Source: an uncultured bacterium
Lineage (GTDB): Bacteria > Actinomycetota > Coriobacteriia > Coriobacteriales > Atopobiaceae
Direction of reading: 5' to 3'
Assembly (NCBI GenBank): GCA_905214865.1
Contig: CAJMNO010000004.1
Coordinates: 1-64,000 of the forward strand
DNA: 64,000 nt
The position numbers and the translations under genes were made by a program. This document shows positions 25,578 through 34,209 of the stretch, in pieces. The first letter of the stretch is position 1, and each line of letters starts with the position of its first letter. Under the pieces are notes generated by a model. The model searched no databases, was not told the origin of the DNA, and saw nothing but the letters and a program-made list of their open reading frames with translations.

Positions 25578-27038
25578 CTATGCAGGGAGCATCCCCGAGA
25601 CTGCCGTCACCGCGATGCCCAGCGCCATGATGAGCAGCATGAACTTCCAGCACGTCTTCCACCACTGGCCAAAGCTGATCTTGACGACCGCCAGGCCGGC
25701 GACGGTCATGCCCGCCGTGGGGCTCACGGAGTTGACCGTCTGGTTGGCGAGGCAGAGTGCGGTGACCGCCGCCTCGGGGTTGACGTGCATGAGCTCGGTG
25801 AGGGGTCCCAGGATGGGCATCGTCAGCGCAGCGAGGCCAGAGGAGCTGGGCACAAGGAGCGAGAGGAGCCCGAGGACCACGTACAGGAAGGTCGTGTACA
25901 CGGCGGTCGGCACGCCGGAGAGCGCCGTGGCGAGCGCGTTGAGGATGGTGTCGATGATCATGCCGTTCTCGGCGATCACGAGGATGGAGCGGGCGAGGCC
26001 GATGATCACGGCAGCGTAGGCGAAGTCGGCAAGCCCCCTCACGAACTCCTCCGCCATCTCCTTCTCGGAGAGTCCCCCCACGATGCCCGAGAGAATTCCC
26101 ATTCCCAGGAACACGGCGGAGATCTCGTCCATGTACCAGCCCTGGGTCACAAGGCCCCACACGATGAGGCCCATGCCGCAGGCAAAGACGACCAGCACGC
26201 CCTTCTGCCTGCCGCTGAACGGCATCGCGACGGAATCGTCCGAGACGGAGAACTCCTTGCGCTTGGCGATGTCGTCTTGGTAGGTGATGGAGCTCTTGGG
26301 GTCGCGCTTGACCTTGCTCGCGTAGCGCATGACCCAGATGATGGCGAGGGCGGTGAACACGACCCACACGCCAAAGCGGAGCCACAGCTGAGGGTTGCCC
26401 TTGATGCCCACGATGCCCTGCGCGATGAGGACGTTGAACGGGTTGATGGTCGAGGCGATGTAGCCGATGTTGGGACCCATGAAGCAGATCATGAACGCCG
26501 TCATGGAGTCGTAGCCGAGCGCCATCATGATCGGGATGAAGATGGCATAGAAGGGCAGCGCCTCCTCCGACATGCCAAAGGTGGTTCCGCAGATCGAGAG
26601 AAGGACCATGCTCACCGGGATGATCACGATGTCACGGTTCTCGAGCTTCCCGATGACGTGGGAGAGTCCCGCGTTGATGGCGTTGGTCTTCGTGATGATG
26701 GCAAACGACCCGCCGATGAGGAGGACGAACGCAACGACGTCCGCCGCTGCCTGAATGCCCTGGGTGGGTGCCTCCAGCAGCTCCTGGATGCTCACGCGAA
26801 GGTCGGTCGTCTCGCCCGTCTCCGGGTCGGTGTAGTTCTTGTCAACCCCCTCGTAGGTTCCCGCGACGGCGACCTCACGCTCGCCGGCAGCAGTCTGGAT
26901 GGTCTTCCTCTCGTACGACCCGGACGGAACGATCCACGTGAGCACGGCAAACACGACCATCAGCAGGAAGATGATCGTGTACACGTGCGGCAGGCGGAAC
27001 CGATGCCTCCTGCCCTTTCCCTTTGTCTCCTCCGCCAT
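25578..27038 (-). CDS. YfcC/DcuC-type anion permease
   Basis: 486-residue integral membrane protein of the C4-dicarboxylate anaerobic carrier (YfcC) family, about 12 helices. The first helix is near residues 20-40, followed by a polar loop. STINPFNVLIAQG and VPSSSGLAALTMPI with NQTVNSVSPTAG are family blocks. Relatives are predicted to carry amino acids or peptides. As first gene of the frl-type operon it probably imports the Amadori substrate, which is an unusual replacement for the known FrlA or ABC importers. Start ATG 27038 has GAGGGAGG upstream. Confidence 0.85.
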   Translation of the reverse strand: MAEETKGKGRRHRFRLPHVYTIIFLLMVVFAVLTWIVPSGSYERKTIQTAAGEREVAVAGTYEGVDKNYTDPETGETTDLRVSIQELLEAPTQGIQAAADVVAFVLLIGGSFAIITKTNAINAGLSHVIGKLENRDIVIIPVSMVLLSICGTTFGMSEEALPFYAIFIPIMMALGYDSMTAFMICFMGPNIGYIASTINPFNVLIAQGIVGIKGNPQLWLRFGVWVVFTALAIIWVMRYASKVKRDPKSSITYQDDIAKRKEFSVSDDSVAMPFSGRQKGVLVVFACGMGLIVWGLVTQGWYMDEISAVFLGMGILSGIVGGLSEKEMAEEFVRGLADFAYAAVIIGLARSILVIAENGMIIDTILNALATALSGVPTAVYTTFLYVVLGLLSLLVPSSSGLAALTMPILGPLTELMHVNPEAAVTALCLANQTVNSVSPTAGMTVAGLAVVKISFGQWWKTCWKFMLLIMALGIAVTAVSGMLPA

Positions 27039-27086
27039 CGCTTCCTCCCTCTCCCAGCGCTTCCTCAAATCCGCGGTGCGTTTAGT

Positions 27087-27110
27087 ACGTTATATTACGT
27101 TCTATAACGT
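27087..27110 (-). promoter_or_regulatory. Candidate operator of the frl-type operon
   Basis: Perfect inverted repeat ACGTTATA and TATAACGT with an 8-bp gap that holds another GAACGT. It is A+T-rich in a G+C-rich region and lies 49 bp before the permease start. A GntR regulator site or promoter is likely but untested. Confidence 0.55.
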
Positions 27111-27381
27111 CTTGTTTCTTGGTGAGAAACACTGGGGGTCTAAAGCCGCCGAGCGGTCACTCCCCGGCCGTGAGCGCACAGGGCATGGGGCGCCCCGGGA
27201 TAGTCGGACCTCCGCGAGGGGTTATTTCCGACCTCCCCCGCTAGGGGAATACGTGGTGTCCCGCCGCCATCTGGCAGCGCTCCTCGTCTGGCGTACATCA
27301 TTTTTCGCACCATGTAGGCAATACGCAGGCGTGAGCCTTCTGACATCGGACCAACTTCCGCTGGTAGGATGCCACTCCCCC

Positions 27382-27427
27382 CGTCAGAACCTGTTCCGCA
27401 CATACACACGGGACGCATTCCCTAGCA
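27382..27427. repeat. Single diverged palindrome, family 3
   Basis: It reads GTCAGAACC then a CATACACACGGGACG core and ends CTAGCA. Two bases shorter than the 48-bp members at 28349-28680, so it has an indel. Confidence 0.55.
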
Positions 27428-27630
27428 CGAGCTGGCTCCTCGGCATCAAGCCGCCCAGGCTCCGGTCCACGACGATCATGGCAGGACGTCAATGGGCCAA
27501 GAATGCAGCGGGCTTGCCCGCTCGAACCCGGCAACGCCTTCATCTATGGAAGGTCGCCTCGGTCTCCCTCCTTTGGGCCTTTCCCACAAGAGGGCCAGCT
27601 GCGGATCGAGCACCTCCCACGGGAACCCAC

Positions 27631-27958
27631 TGGCAGCGCACGCCCAATGTGAGCACTTTCATGTGGCCCCAGCCGCCACGTAAGCGCCGCAGGCATCGCG
27701 TTCCCCTGTTGGCTACCCATCAACCTTTCAACCTCGGCAGCGAGCTCCCGATGTGAGCACCCATATCAGAAGCTCGCTGCCAATCGGAAGGTAAAAGAGA
27801 CCTGCCTGGCAACAAACTCCCGAAATGAGCACTCGCATCAGGGACTTGCCGCCACTGAGACCCCGGCGTATGGCGTTCCCCTAGTTGGAACCCCATCAGT
27901 ATTGCCGCATTGGCAGAAAACTCCCGACGTGGGTGCACATGTCGGGAGGCAGCTGCCA
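27631..27958. repeat. Palindrome array, family 1, locus B
   Basis: Four 48-bp imperfect palindromes start at 27631, 27735, 27807 and 27911, so the steps are 104, 72 and 104 bp. Ends are TGGCAG-like and CTGCCA-like; centres are GTGAGCAC or GTGGGTGCACAT. Both 56-bp spacers contain GCGTTCCCC, GTTGG and CATCA at matching offsets. Confidence 0.9.
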
Positions 27959-28348
27959 TCGGCAGTAGGGAGGGACCGTGACTGCCTGCTGTTATGTTTT
28001 GAATCCTTATGTCACTTGCATTGCCTTAGGAGGCTCGGGGAGAGACAAGGGCAGTCCGCCTCAGATATCCCTCACGGCGGAAGCACCCCCCTCTGACCGT
28101 TGGGGCCTTTCGCCCGCGCCGACGCCAGGGCACGCCCATCACCCGACCGGCACACGGAAGAAAAGAGCTCGAAGAGGAGGAACATGGCCTACGGGGACAG
28201 GGGACGCCACGCAGCATCGGGCATCAACCGACGACAGTAACGACAATCCTCCGTCAGTAGGGGCTTAGATTCACGCGAGCTTATCCGGACGGATCACCTG
28301 CGCTCGGCAACCGTCTCCGCCGTCTGACGTCTGTCGGGACTCGGCCCA

Positions 28349-28680
28349 TGTCAGAAATCTCCCCCCGCGTGTACACGCAGGACGAGGTTTCTGGCAACGG
28401 TGAGGAATCGATCAACCGACATCTGGGAAAACGTTGCAGCAGCACGGATCCCTTGTCGGAAACTGCGCACCGTGCGTACACACGGGATGGACTTTCTGGC
28501 ATCCGTGGCATCGGAGGGGGGCGCCCCGTCTAAAATCGCACCCCGCGTGTACACATGGGGCGCACCTTTCGACAACGGCGAGACCCCGACCTCCCTCCAA
28601 CAGGGAGAACGCACCAGTGGGGCAAGTCTCCATGCCAGAAACCTCGTCCCGTGCGTACGCGCGGGACGAGGTTTCTGGCA
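28349..28680. repeat. Palindrome array, family 3, locus A
   Basis: Four 48-bp palindromes start at 28349, 28454, 28527 and 28633 (steps 105, 73, 106). The best copy, 28633-28680, starts TGCCAGAAACCTCGTCCCG and ends with its complement, CGGGACGAGGTTTCTGGCA. Centres are GTGTACAC or CGTACACA-like. Confidence 0.9.
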
Positions 28681-28930
28681 GAGCCCAGCCACTAACGTCT
28701 GCGCCGACGGTGCCTATGGCACGCCGAGGCGGTTCGGACGCCTTCCCCGATATGCGCCCGCCGGCGTGGCAATGTCCCTCTCCCCCTCCTTTGGCCTTCG
28801 AGAGCTCTCTGGTTGAGGTGGTTACGGAGCCTCCGACCCATCACCTGGCGCATTGCCCGAGAGGGGCTCACAAGGGGACGAGGGCGGGCGCCTAATCATG
28901 CTAGCCCCCCCGCATGGTTTCCCTGACGCG

Positions 28931-29042
28931 CTTCTTAGCGGCGTTAGTCCTCGCACGGAATTCGGAGCGTAATGCTTAATCTTTCTAGCCCTCGCACGGG
29001 CTGGACGGTGAAAACCCATGCAGGACCTAGGAGCGCCAAGCA
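28931..29042. repeat. 41-bp TAAGCA units, family 2, locus C
   Basis: Two inverted units (CTTAG at 28934 and GCTTAAT at 28974, 41 bp apart) with CCTCGCACGG cores, then one diverged direct unit ending CCAAGCA at 29042. Confidence 0.7.
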
Positions 29043-29101
29043 TCCCGGTGCCGAATCCGCGCACGCTACCGCGGACGGAGCGCCGGACGCATCGCGTCCC
29101 G

Positions 29102-29830
29102 CTAGATGCTGAAGACGAACAGGCTGCCCACGATGTACTGCTTGCCGATGAGGAGCGGCCGCCCCTCCCCGTCCACGAAGTTGACGTGCTCGTAGAACAG
29201 CGGCTCACCCATGGGAACGCCCAGGTGGCGGGTGACGTCAGAACCGGCACGCACGATCTCGAGCGTGCAGAGGTCGTCCCCCTCGGGACGGCGGCCCGTC
29301 TCGCTGGCAACCAGGTCGAAGATCGAGCAGTCCTCCAGCCTTGCGTTCAGGAGGAAGGCGAACCCGTCGAGCGGGAAGAAGTTGTTCTCGACCATGATGG
29401 GGATGCCATCGGCGGTGCGCAGGCGCTTGACGTGGACGAGACGGGCACCCTCGGGCAGCCCGAGGAACTCGCGCTCGGCGGGTCGCGCATCGGTCGTCTC
29501 GCATCCCAGGAGCCTCGCACCGGGAACCCTGCCGGCCTCGCGGCAGGTCTGCGTAAAGCTCTGCACCTCGCTGGTCTGGAAGATCTTGCGCGCGAGCTTG
29601 GGACGGTTGACGAAGGTCCCCTTGCCCTGCCGCTTCGTGAGGTAGCCCTCCTCGGAGAGCTCCTCGACCGCGCGACGGATGGTGATCCTGCTCACGGAGT
29701 ACGCCTGCGAGAGCTCGGTCTCGGAGGGGATCTTCTCCCCCTCGCGGTACCTGCCGCTCTCGATGTTGTCCTTGATGTCGTCCATGACCTGCTGGTACAG
29801 CGGGGTCAGGGCCCCCTCGGAAAGCTTCAT
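29102..29830 (-). CDS. GntR-family regulator with UTRA domain
   Basis: 242 residues. The N-terminal GntR winged helix (about 8-75) shows GEKIPSETELSQAYSVSRIT and EGYLTKRQGKGTFV. A UTRA ligand-binding domain follows (about 95-238; LVHVKRLRTADGIPIMVENN). UTRA regulators commonly respond to sugar phosphates or fructosamine phosphates; FrlR belongs to this class. It is on the same strand as the frl-type operon 2 kb downstream, so it may control it, but the arrays lie between and no adjacent operator was found. The start ATG 29830 has only a weak ribosome site. Confidence 0.9.
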   Translation of the reverse strand: MKLSEGALTPLYQQVMDDIKDNIESGRYREGEKIPSETELSQAYSVSRITIRRAVEELSEEGYLTKRQGKGTFVNRPKLARKIFQTSEVQSFTQTCREAGRVPGARLLGCETTDARPAEREFLGLPEGARLVHVKRLRTADGIPIMVENNFFPLDGFAFLLNARLEDCSIFDLVASETGRRPEGDDLCTLEIVRAGSDVTRHLGVPMGEPLFYEHVNFVDGEGRPLLIGKQYIVGSLFVFSI

Positions 29831-29904
29831 CGCAACCCGTCCAGAACGTCCTGCGCCTTCATGCCATGGCGCATTCTCTCACAGATCCGGGAATCGGGGC
29901 GAGA

Positions 29905-30195
29905 CTAGCGGCGCCGGCGGTCGTCCTCCCAGGGGTCCGAGGTCTCCTGGTGGTGCAGCGTCGCCTTGCGCGCGTCGCGGCGCAGCGACGTGCCGACGTA
30001 GAGAAGCGCGACCCCCGCGAGCAGGGCGACCATGAGCAACGTGGTGAACACGAGGCTGTCGCTGGGCCCCGAGAAGAGGCCGACGAGCGCCACGGCCATC
30101 AGCACCAGGCCGAGAAGGGCAAGCATTCCCCCGCCGCGGGCGTTCTCCTGGACGTCGCGATAGTCCCTCTCGTCCTCGTTCCAGTGCCGTGCCAA
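29905..30195 (-). CDS. Small two-helix membrane protein
   Basis: 96 residues with two hydrophobic helices (about 24-40 and 48-67) between charged ends (start HWNEDERDYRD, end DPWEDDRRRR). I do not recognise a family. Start TTG 30195 is supported by GGGGAGAGG two bases upstream of it on the minus strand. It lies 74 bp upstream of the GntR gene and may be cotranscribed with it. Confidence 0.6.
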   Translation of the reverse strand: MARHWNEDERDYRDVQENARGGGMLALLGLVLMAVALVGLFSGPSDSLVFTTLLMVALLAGVALLYVGTSLRRDARKATLHHQETSDPWEDDRRRR

Positions 30196-30303
30196 GGCCT
30201 CTCCCCTTTCGACTCCGTCGCATTCGGTGCCCCACGATTATCTCCCCCGCCACGACCTACCGGCCGGGGGCCGGGGCATTTGCGCAGGAAGCCCATGGGA
30301 GAG

Positions 30304-30337
30304 GAGAGGGGCCCCGGGCGAACCCGAGACCCCTCCC
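30304..30337 (-). terminator. Hairpin after fucO
   Basis: On the minus strand GGGAGGGG and CGGG pair with CCCG and CCCCTCTCC around TTCG. It follows the fucO stop by 25 bases. No clear U-tract. Confidence 0.5.
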
Positions 30338-30362
30338 GACGGCGTGCGAGGTGACGCGACTG

Positions 30363-31526
30363 CTACGCCATGATCTTGCGGAACATGTCCTTGACCTGCT
30401 CGGGGGTAGCCTCGCGGGGGTTGCCGGGATAGCAGGCGTCGGCGAGGGCGTCCTTGGCCAGCTGGTCGAGGTCCTCCTCCACCAGGCCCTTGCAGGTCGT
30501 GGGGATCTCGACGTCGTGGGACAGCTGGCGCACGGCGGCGATCGCGGCGTCAGCAGCCTCCTCGGTGCTCATGCCCGTGGTGTCCACGCCCATTGCCTGG
30601 GCGATCTTGGCCTGGCGCTCGGCGACGACCGGCTTGTTGAACTCCATCGAGATGGGCAGGAGCATGGCGCAGGCGACGCCGTGCGGGGTGTCGTAGTGCG
30701 CCGAGAGCGTGTGCGCCATGGAGTGGTCGATGCCCAGGCCCACGTTGGAGAAGCCCATGCCGGCGATGTACTGGCCCAACGCCATGCCCTCGCGGCCCGA
30801 GGCGGGCTTGCCAGCCTTCGCCTCGGCGTAGGCGTCGCGCAGGTGCGTGCTGATGAGGCTGATCGCCTCGTAGTGGAACATGTCGGACAGCTCCCAGGCG
30901 CCCTTGGTGGTGTAGCCCTCGATCGCGTGGGTGAGGGCGTCCATGCCGGTGGCCGCGGTGAGGCCGGCGGGCATCGAGGCCATCATGTCGGGGTCGACCA
31001 CGGCGACCTCGGGGATGTCGTTGGTGTCAACGCACACGAACTTGCGAACGCGCTCGGGGTCGGTGATCACGTAGTTGATCGTGACCTCCGCGGCGGTGCC
31101 GGCCGTGGTGGGAACGGCGATGGTGAAGGTCGCGTGGTTCTTGGTGGGCGCGACGCCCTCGAGCGAGCGCACGTCGGCGAACTCGGGGTTCTCGTGGATC
31201 ACGCCGATGGCCTTGGCGGTGTCCATGGAGGAGCCGCCACCGATGGCGACGATGCAGTCCGCCCCGCTCTCCTCGATGGCCTTAACGCCGTCCTGGACGT
31301 TCTGGATGGTGGGGTTGGGCTTGATCTCGGAGTACACCGTGTAGGGGATGCCGGCCTCGTCCAGGAGGTCGGTGACCTTGGCGGTGACGCCAAACTTTAC
31401 GAGGTCGGGGTCGGAGCACACGAAGGCCTTCTTGTAGCCGCGGCGCTTGATCTCGCCCGGGATCTCCTTGATGGCGCCCGAGCCATGGTACGAGACGGTG
31501 TTGAGGACGAAGCGATTGACACCCAT
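30363..31526 (-). CDS. fucO: Iron-containing alcohol dehydrogenase, lactaldehyde reductase-like
   Basis: 387 residues, group III iron-dependent dehydrogenase, closest in pattern to FucO (lactaldehyde to 1,2-propanediol). The NAD site is IAIGGGSSMDTAKAIGV. Iron ligands lie in GMDALTHAIEGY and DHSMAHTLSAHYDTPHG. Other 1,2-propanediol or butanol dehydrogenases of the family share these motifs, so substrate is uncertain. No fucose genes are nearby. Start ATG 31526 has AAAGGGA upstream. Confidence 0.85.
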   Translation of the reverse strand: MGVNRFVLNTVSYHGSGAIKEIPGEIKRRGYKKAFVCSDPDLVKFGVTAKVTDLLDEAGIPYTVYSEIKPNPTIQNVQDGVKAIEESGADCIVAIGGGSSMDTAKAIGVIHENPEFADVRSLEGVAPTKNHATFTIAVPTTAGTAAEVTINYVITDPERVRKFVCVDTNDIPEVAVVDPDMMASMPAGLTAATGMDALTHAIEGYTTKGAWELSDMFHYEAISLISTHLRDAYAEAKAGKPASGREGMALGQYIAGMGFSNVGLGIDHSMAHTLSAHYDTPHGVACAMLLPISMEFNKPVVAERQAKIAQAMGVDTTGMSTEEAADAAIAAVRQLSHDVEIPTTCKGLVEEDLDQLAKDALADACYPGNPREATPEQVKDMFRKIMA

Positions 31527-31739
31527 GCGAAATCCCTTTCGACGTGTCCTGGGGGCGCGATGCCCCGCTGCCGCCTCTCTCTATACCCCATCACGGAAGG
31601 GCCCCCGCGTCATTTCGGGGAGGGGGCGCATGCGTCGGAGATTCGAACGGGGACGCCCGTCCCTGGCGGGGTGGACGCGGGCGAGAGGAGCCTCGCCCTC
31701 GGGCCGCGGACCGCTCGCATGGGTGTGCCGCCAACGCAA

Positions 31740-31772
31740 GGGCCCTCCCCGCCGACGGGACGGGGAGGGCCC
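31740..31772 (-). terminator. Terminator of the lysA-dapA-dapB-dapH operon
   Basis: GGGCCCTCCCC pairs with GGGGAGGGCCC around a 10-11-base loop, 25 bases after the dapH stop. Only a short T-rich run follows on the minus strand. Confidence 0.7.
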
Positions 31773-31796
31773 AAGGCAACGCGCTTCTCTCCCCCG

Positions 31797-32501
31797 CTAC
31801 AGGGAGCGCAGGGCGTCGACCAGCGCCGTCTTGGCCTGGGTGCCCGAGTCCTTCTCCTTGATGACGCGCGCGGGGCAGCCCGCCACCACGACGCCCGCGG
31901 GCACGTCACGCGTGACGACGGCTCCGGCGGCGACCACGGACCCGCGCCCCACGCGGCAGCCCTCGATCACCACGGCGTTGGCGCCTATCATCACGTCGTC
32001 CTCGATCACGACGGGCGTGGCGCTCGCGGGCTCCACGACGCCGGCGAGCACGGTGCCCGCACCGATGTGGCAGTGCCTGCCCACGATGGCTCGGCCGCCC
32101 AGGACGGCACCCATGTCGATCATGGTGCCCTCGCCCACCACGGCGCCGATGTTGATGATCGCGCCCATCATGACCACGGCGTTGTCGTCTATCTCCACCC
32201 GCTCGCGGATGATGGCGCCGGGCTCGATGCGGGCGTTGACGCCCCTGACGTCGAGCAGGGGGACGCCGGAGTTGCGCCGGTCGCACTCCACCACCAGGTC
32301 CTCCACGGCGTCGCCGGCGGCCTCCAGCGCGGGACCGAGCTCGCCCCAGTCCGCGAACACCACCTTGCTGCGGCCGTCGCCAAACACGTGCGCGTCCGCG
32401 GGATAGGCGACACGCGCGCCCTCCGCCTCCCTCACGTACGCCTTGACCGGCGTGCGCTTGGGCGAGGTCGCGATGTAGTCGATGATCTCCTGTGCCTCCA
32501 A
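31797..32501 (-). CDS. dapH: 2,3,4,5-tetrahydropyridine-2,6-dicarboxylate N-acetyltransferase
   Basis: 234 residues. The C-terminal half is a left-handed beta-helix of hexapeptide repeats (for example GAIINIGAVVGEGTMIDMGA) and ends with VVAGCPARVIKEKDSGT. DapH acetylates tetrahydrodipicolinate, the first step of the acetylase branch of lysine and diaminopimelate synthesis. Start TTG 32501 is set by GGGAGG 7 bases upstream. It is the last gene of the lysA operon; the aminotransferase and deacetylase for the next steps lie at 35.8-38.1 kb. Confidence 0.92.
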   Translation of the reverse strand: MEAQEIIDYIATSPKRTPVKAYVREAEGARVAYPADAHVFGDGRSKVVFADWGELGPALEAAGDAVEDLVVECDRRNSGVPLLDVRGVNARIEPGAIIRERVEIDDNAVVMMGAIINIGAVVGEGTMIDMGAVLGGRAIVGRHCHIGAGTVLAGVVEPASATPVVIEDDVMIGANAVVIEGCRVGRGSVVAAGAVVTRDVPAGVVVAGCPARVIKEKDSGTQAKTALVDALRSL

Positions 32502-32513
32502 CGTGCATCCTCC

Positions 32514-33236
32514 CTACGAGAACATGAGGTCGTCAAAGTCGTAGCTGCCGGGCGCTCGGCCCAGGAGCCTTCGTGCCGCCGCCACGGCGCCGTTGACGAA
32601 GATCTGCCGGCTCGTGGCGCGGTGGGTGAGACAGACCTCCTCGTCGTCGCCGAAGAAGTGGACCTCGTGGGTGCCGGCGACGGTGCCGCCGCGCAGCGAG
32701 TGCATGCCCACCTGGCCCTTGGGGCGCGGCCCCACGATGCCCTCGCGGCCGTACGTGACGTCCGCCCCGCCCTCGGGGTCGACCTCCGCGAGGAGCATCT
32801 TGGCCGTCCCCGAGGGGGCGTCGGCCTTGCCGCCGTGGTGGCACTCCACGATCTCCACGTCCCAGCCGGGGAGCGCCTCCGCCGCCATGCGCGTGGCGTG
32901 CCGCAGCACCGCGACGCCCAGCGAGTAGTTGCCCGACCAGATGACCCGGCTCCTCTCGCCCCGCTCGCGGATGCCTGCCAGCTGCCCCTGGTCCAGCCCC
33001 GTGGTACCGCTCAGCAGCGCGCAACCCGTCCTGTCAACGTACGCCAGCACGTGGGGAAGCGCCTTGGGCGAGCTGAAGTCGACCAGCAGGTCCGCCGCCG
33101 GCGCCGCCTGGTCAAGCTCGCCCACGTCCTGCGCGTCGTAGCCGCCTACCAGCTCGAAGTCGTCCGCGTCGTCGAACGCCCTGCAGAGAAGCGTGCCCAT
33201 GCGGCCTCGGGCCCCTACCACGATGACGCTAGCCAA
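32514..33236 (-). CDS. dapB: 4-hydroxy-tetrahydrodipicolinate reductase
   Basis: 240 residues. The N-terminal nucleotide motif is VVGARGRMG, and the catalytic block CHHGGKADAPSGTA carries the His pair and Lys. DapB reduces the DapA product with NAD(P)H. It starts with TTG at 33236, 8 bases inside the end of dapA, so translation is probably coupled. GGGGAG lies 11 bases upstream of the start. Confidence 0.94.
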   Translation of the reverse strand: MASVIVVGARGRMGTLLCRAFDDADDFELVGGYDAQDVGELDQAAPAADLLVDFSSPKALPHVLAYVDRTGCALLSGTTGLDQGQLAGIRERGERSRVIWSGNYSLGVAVLRHATRMAAEALPGWDVEIVECHHGGKADAPSGTAKMLLAEVDPEGGADVTYGREGIVGPRPKGQVGMHSLRGGTVAGTHEVHFFGDDEEVCLTHRATSRQIFVNGAVAAARRLLGRAPGSYDFDDLMFS

Positions 33237-34119
33237 TCAGACCAGCTCCCCTCATGGCTGAGGAGAGGCGCTCGCGCGCCGGGTCGCTGAGCGGCCACAG
33301 CGGCTGGCGGTAGCTCTCGCTGATCAAGCCCATCATCGAGAGGGCGGCCTTCACCGGGATGGGGTTGACCTCGCAGAAGAGGGAGTGCACCAGCTCGAGG
33401 CCGTCGAGCTGGGCCCGGCGCGCCGCCCTCACGTCGCCGTCCAGGTAGCTGCGCACCATGTCGTGCACCACGCGCGGCTGGACGTCGGCCCACACCGAGA
33501 TCACGCCCGAGGCGCCCAGCGAGAGCAGGGGCACGACCATGTCGTCGTTACCGCTGTACATGCGGAAGTCGTCCGAGAGGTACTGGGCAACGGTCGTGGC
33601 GTACGAGATGCTGCCCGACGCCTCCTTGATGCCCATGACGTTGGGGTGCGTGCACAGGCGCTCGACGTTCCCCTCGCTGATGGAGCACCCGGTGCGCCCG
33701 GGGATGTTGTAGAGAATCGCGGGCTTGTCCACCTGGTCGAGAACCGCGGTGAAGTGGTGGTAGATGCCGTCCTCGTTGGACTTGTTGTAGTAGGGGGTGA
33801 TCAGGAGCAGGGCGTCGACCCCCAGCTCGGCGAGGCCGCGCGACTTGGCGAGCGACTCGGCGGTGGAGTTTGAGCCGGAGCCTCCGATGACGGGGATGCG
33901 GCCGGCGACGTCGTCCACCACGCGCTTGGCGACCGCGTAGTCCTCCGCGTCGGTCATGGTCGCCGACTCCCCGGTGGTGCCCAGCACCAGGATGCCGTCG
34001 GTGTGGTTCTGGATGTGGAAGTCGACCAGACGGTCGATTGCGGGGAAGTCGATCTGTCCGTTCTCGTCGAAGGGGGTGACGAGGGCGACGATGGAGCCCT
34101 CGGTGTCACGTACGTCCAT
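33229..34119 (-). CDS. dapA: 4-hydroxy-tetrahydrodipicolinate synthase
   Basis: 296 residues, TIM-barrel Schiff-base lyase. Visible sites are GTTGESATM, PYYNKSNEDGIYHHF, YNIPGRTGCS with the proton-relay Tyr, and VMGIKEASG with the Schiff-base Lys. It condenses pyruvate with aspartate semialdehyde. It is second in the riboswitch-led operon after lysA. Start ATG 34119 follows AGGAAGGAA. Confidence 0.95.
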   Translation of the reverse strand: MDVRDTEGSIVALVTPFDENGQIDFPAIDRLVDFHIQNHTDGILVLGTTGESATMTDAEDYAVAKRVVDDVAGRIPVIGGSGSNSTAESLAKSRGLAELGVDALLLITPYYNKSNEDGIYHHFTAVLDQVDKPAILYNIPGRTGCSISEGNVERLCTHPNVMGIKEASGSISYATTVAQYLSDDFRMYSGNDDMVVPLLSLGASGVISVWADVQPRVVHDMVRSYLDGDVRAARRAQLDGLELVHSLFCEVNPIPVKAALSMMGLISESYRQPLWPLSDPARERLSSAMRGAGLIG

Positions 34120-34209
34120 GGGTGGTTCCTTCCTGGTGGTGGCGCGCGTCTGCGCGCCAGTGCGTGTCTCCTCTACTTCTTGGGTGCCGCGGGGGAGCTG
34201 GCCCCGCGG

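Larger units (their letters stand above)
27039..29101. other. Gene-free gap with several repeat arrays
   Basis: Two kb between the frl-type operon and its possible GntR regulator. It contains a candidate operator (27087-27110), one diverged GTGTACAC palindrome (27382-27427), family 1 palindromes (27631-27958), a family 3 array (28349-28680) and family 2 units (28931-29042). Nothing recognisable was found in 27959-28348 or 28681-28930. No gene is supported. Confidence 0.7.

Noticed and set aside
25492..26385. N-terminal extension of the amidohydrolase frame
   Set aside because: It overlaps the permease gene in another frame and is Arg/His-rich filler; the start at 25491 has a ribosome site.
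27631..28680. CRISPR array
   Set aside because: Repeats are diverged palindromes, spacers contain conserved words and alternate between two lengths, and no cas genes are present.
28351..28895. Overlapping open frames inside the palindrome arrays
   Set aside because: They follow the repeat sequence on both strands, have repeat-derived peptides and no ribosome sites.
31630..31680. tRNA T-arm (GATTCGAAC)
   Set aside because: Flanking bases do not form the T stem or acceptor stem on either strand.
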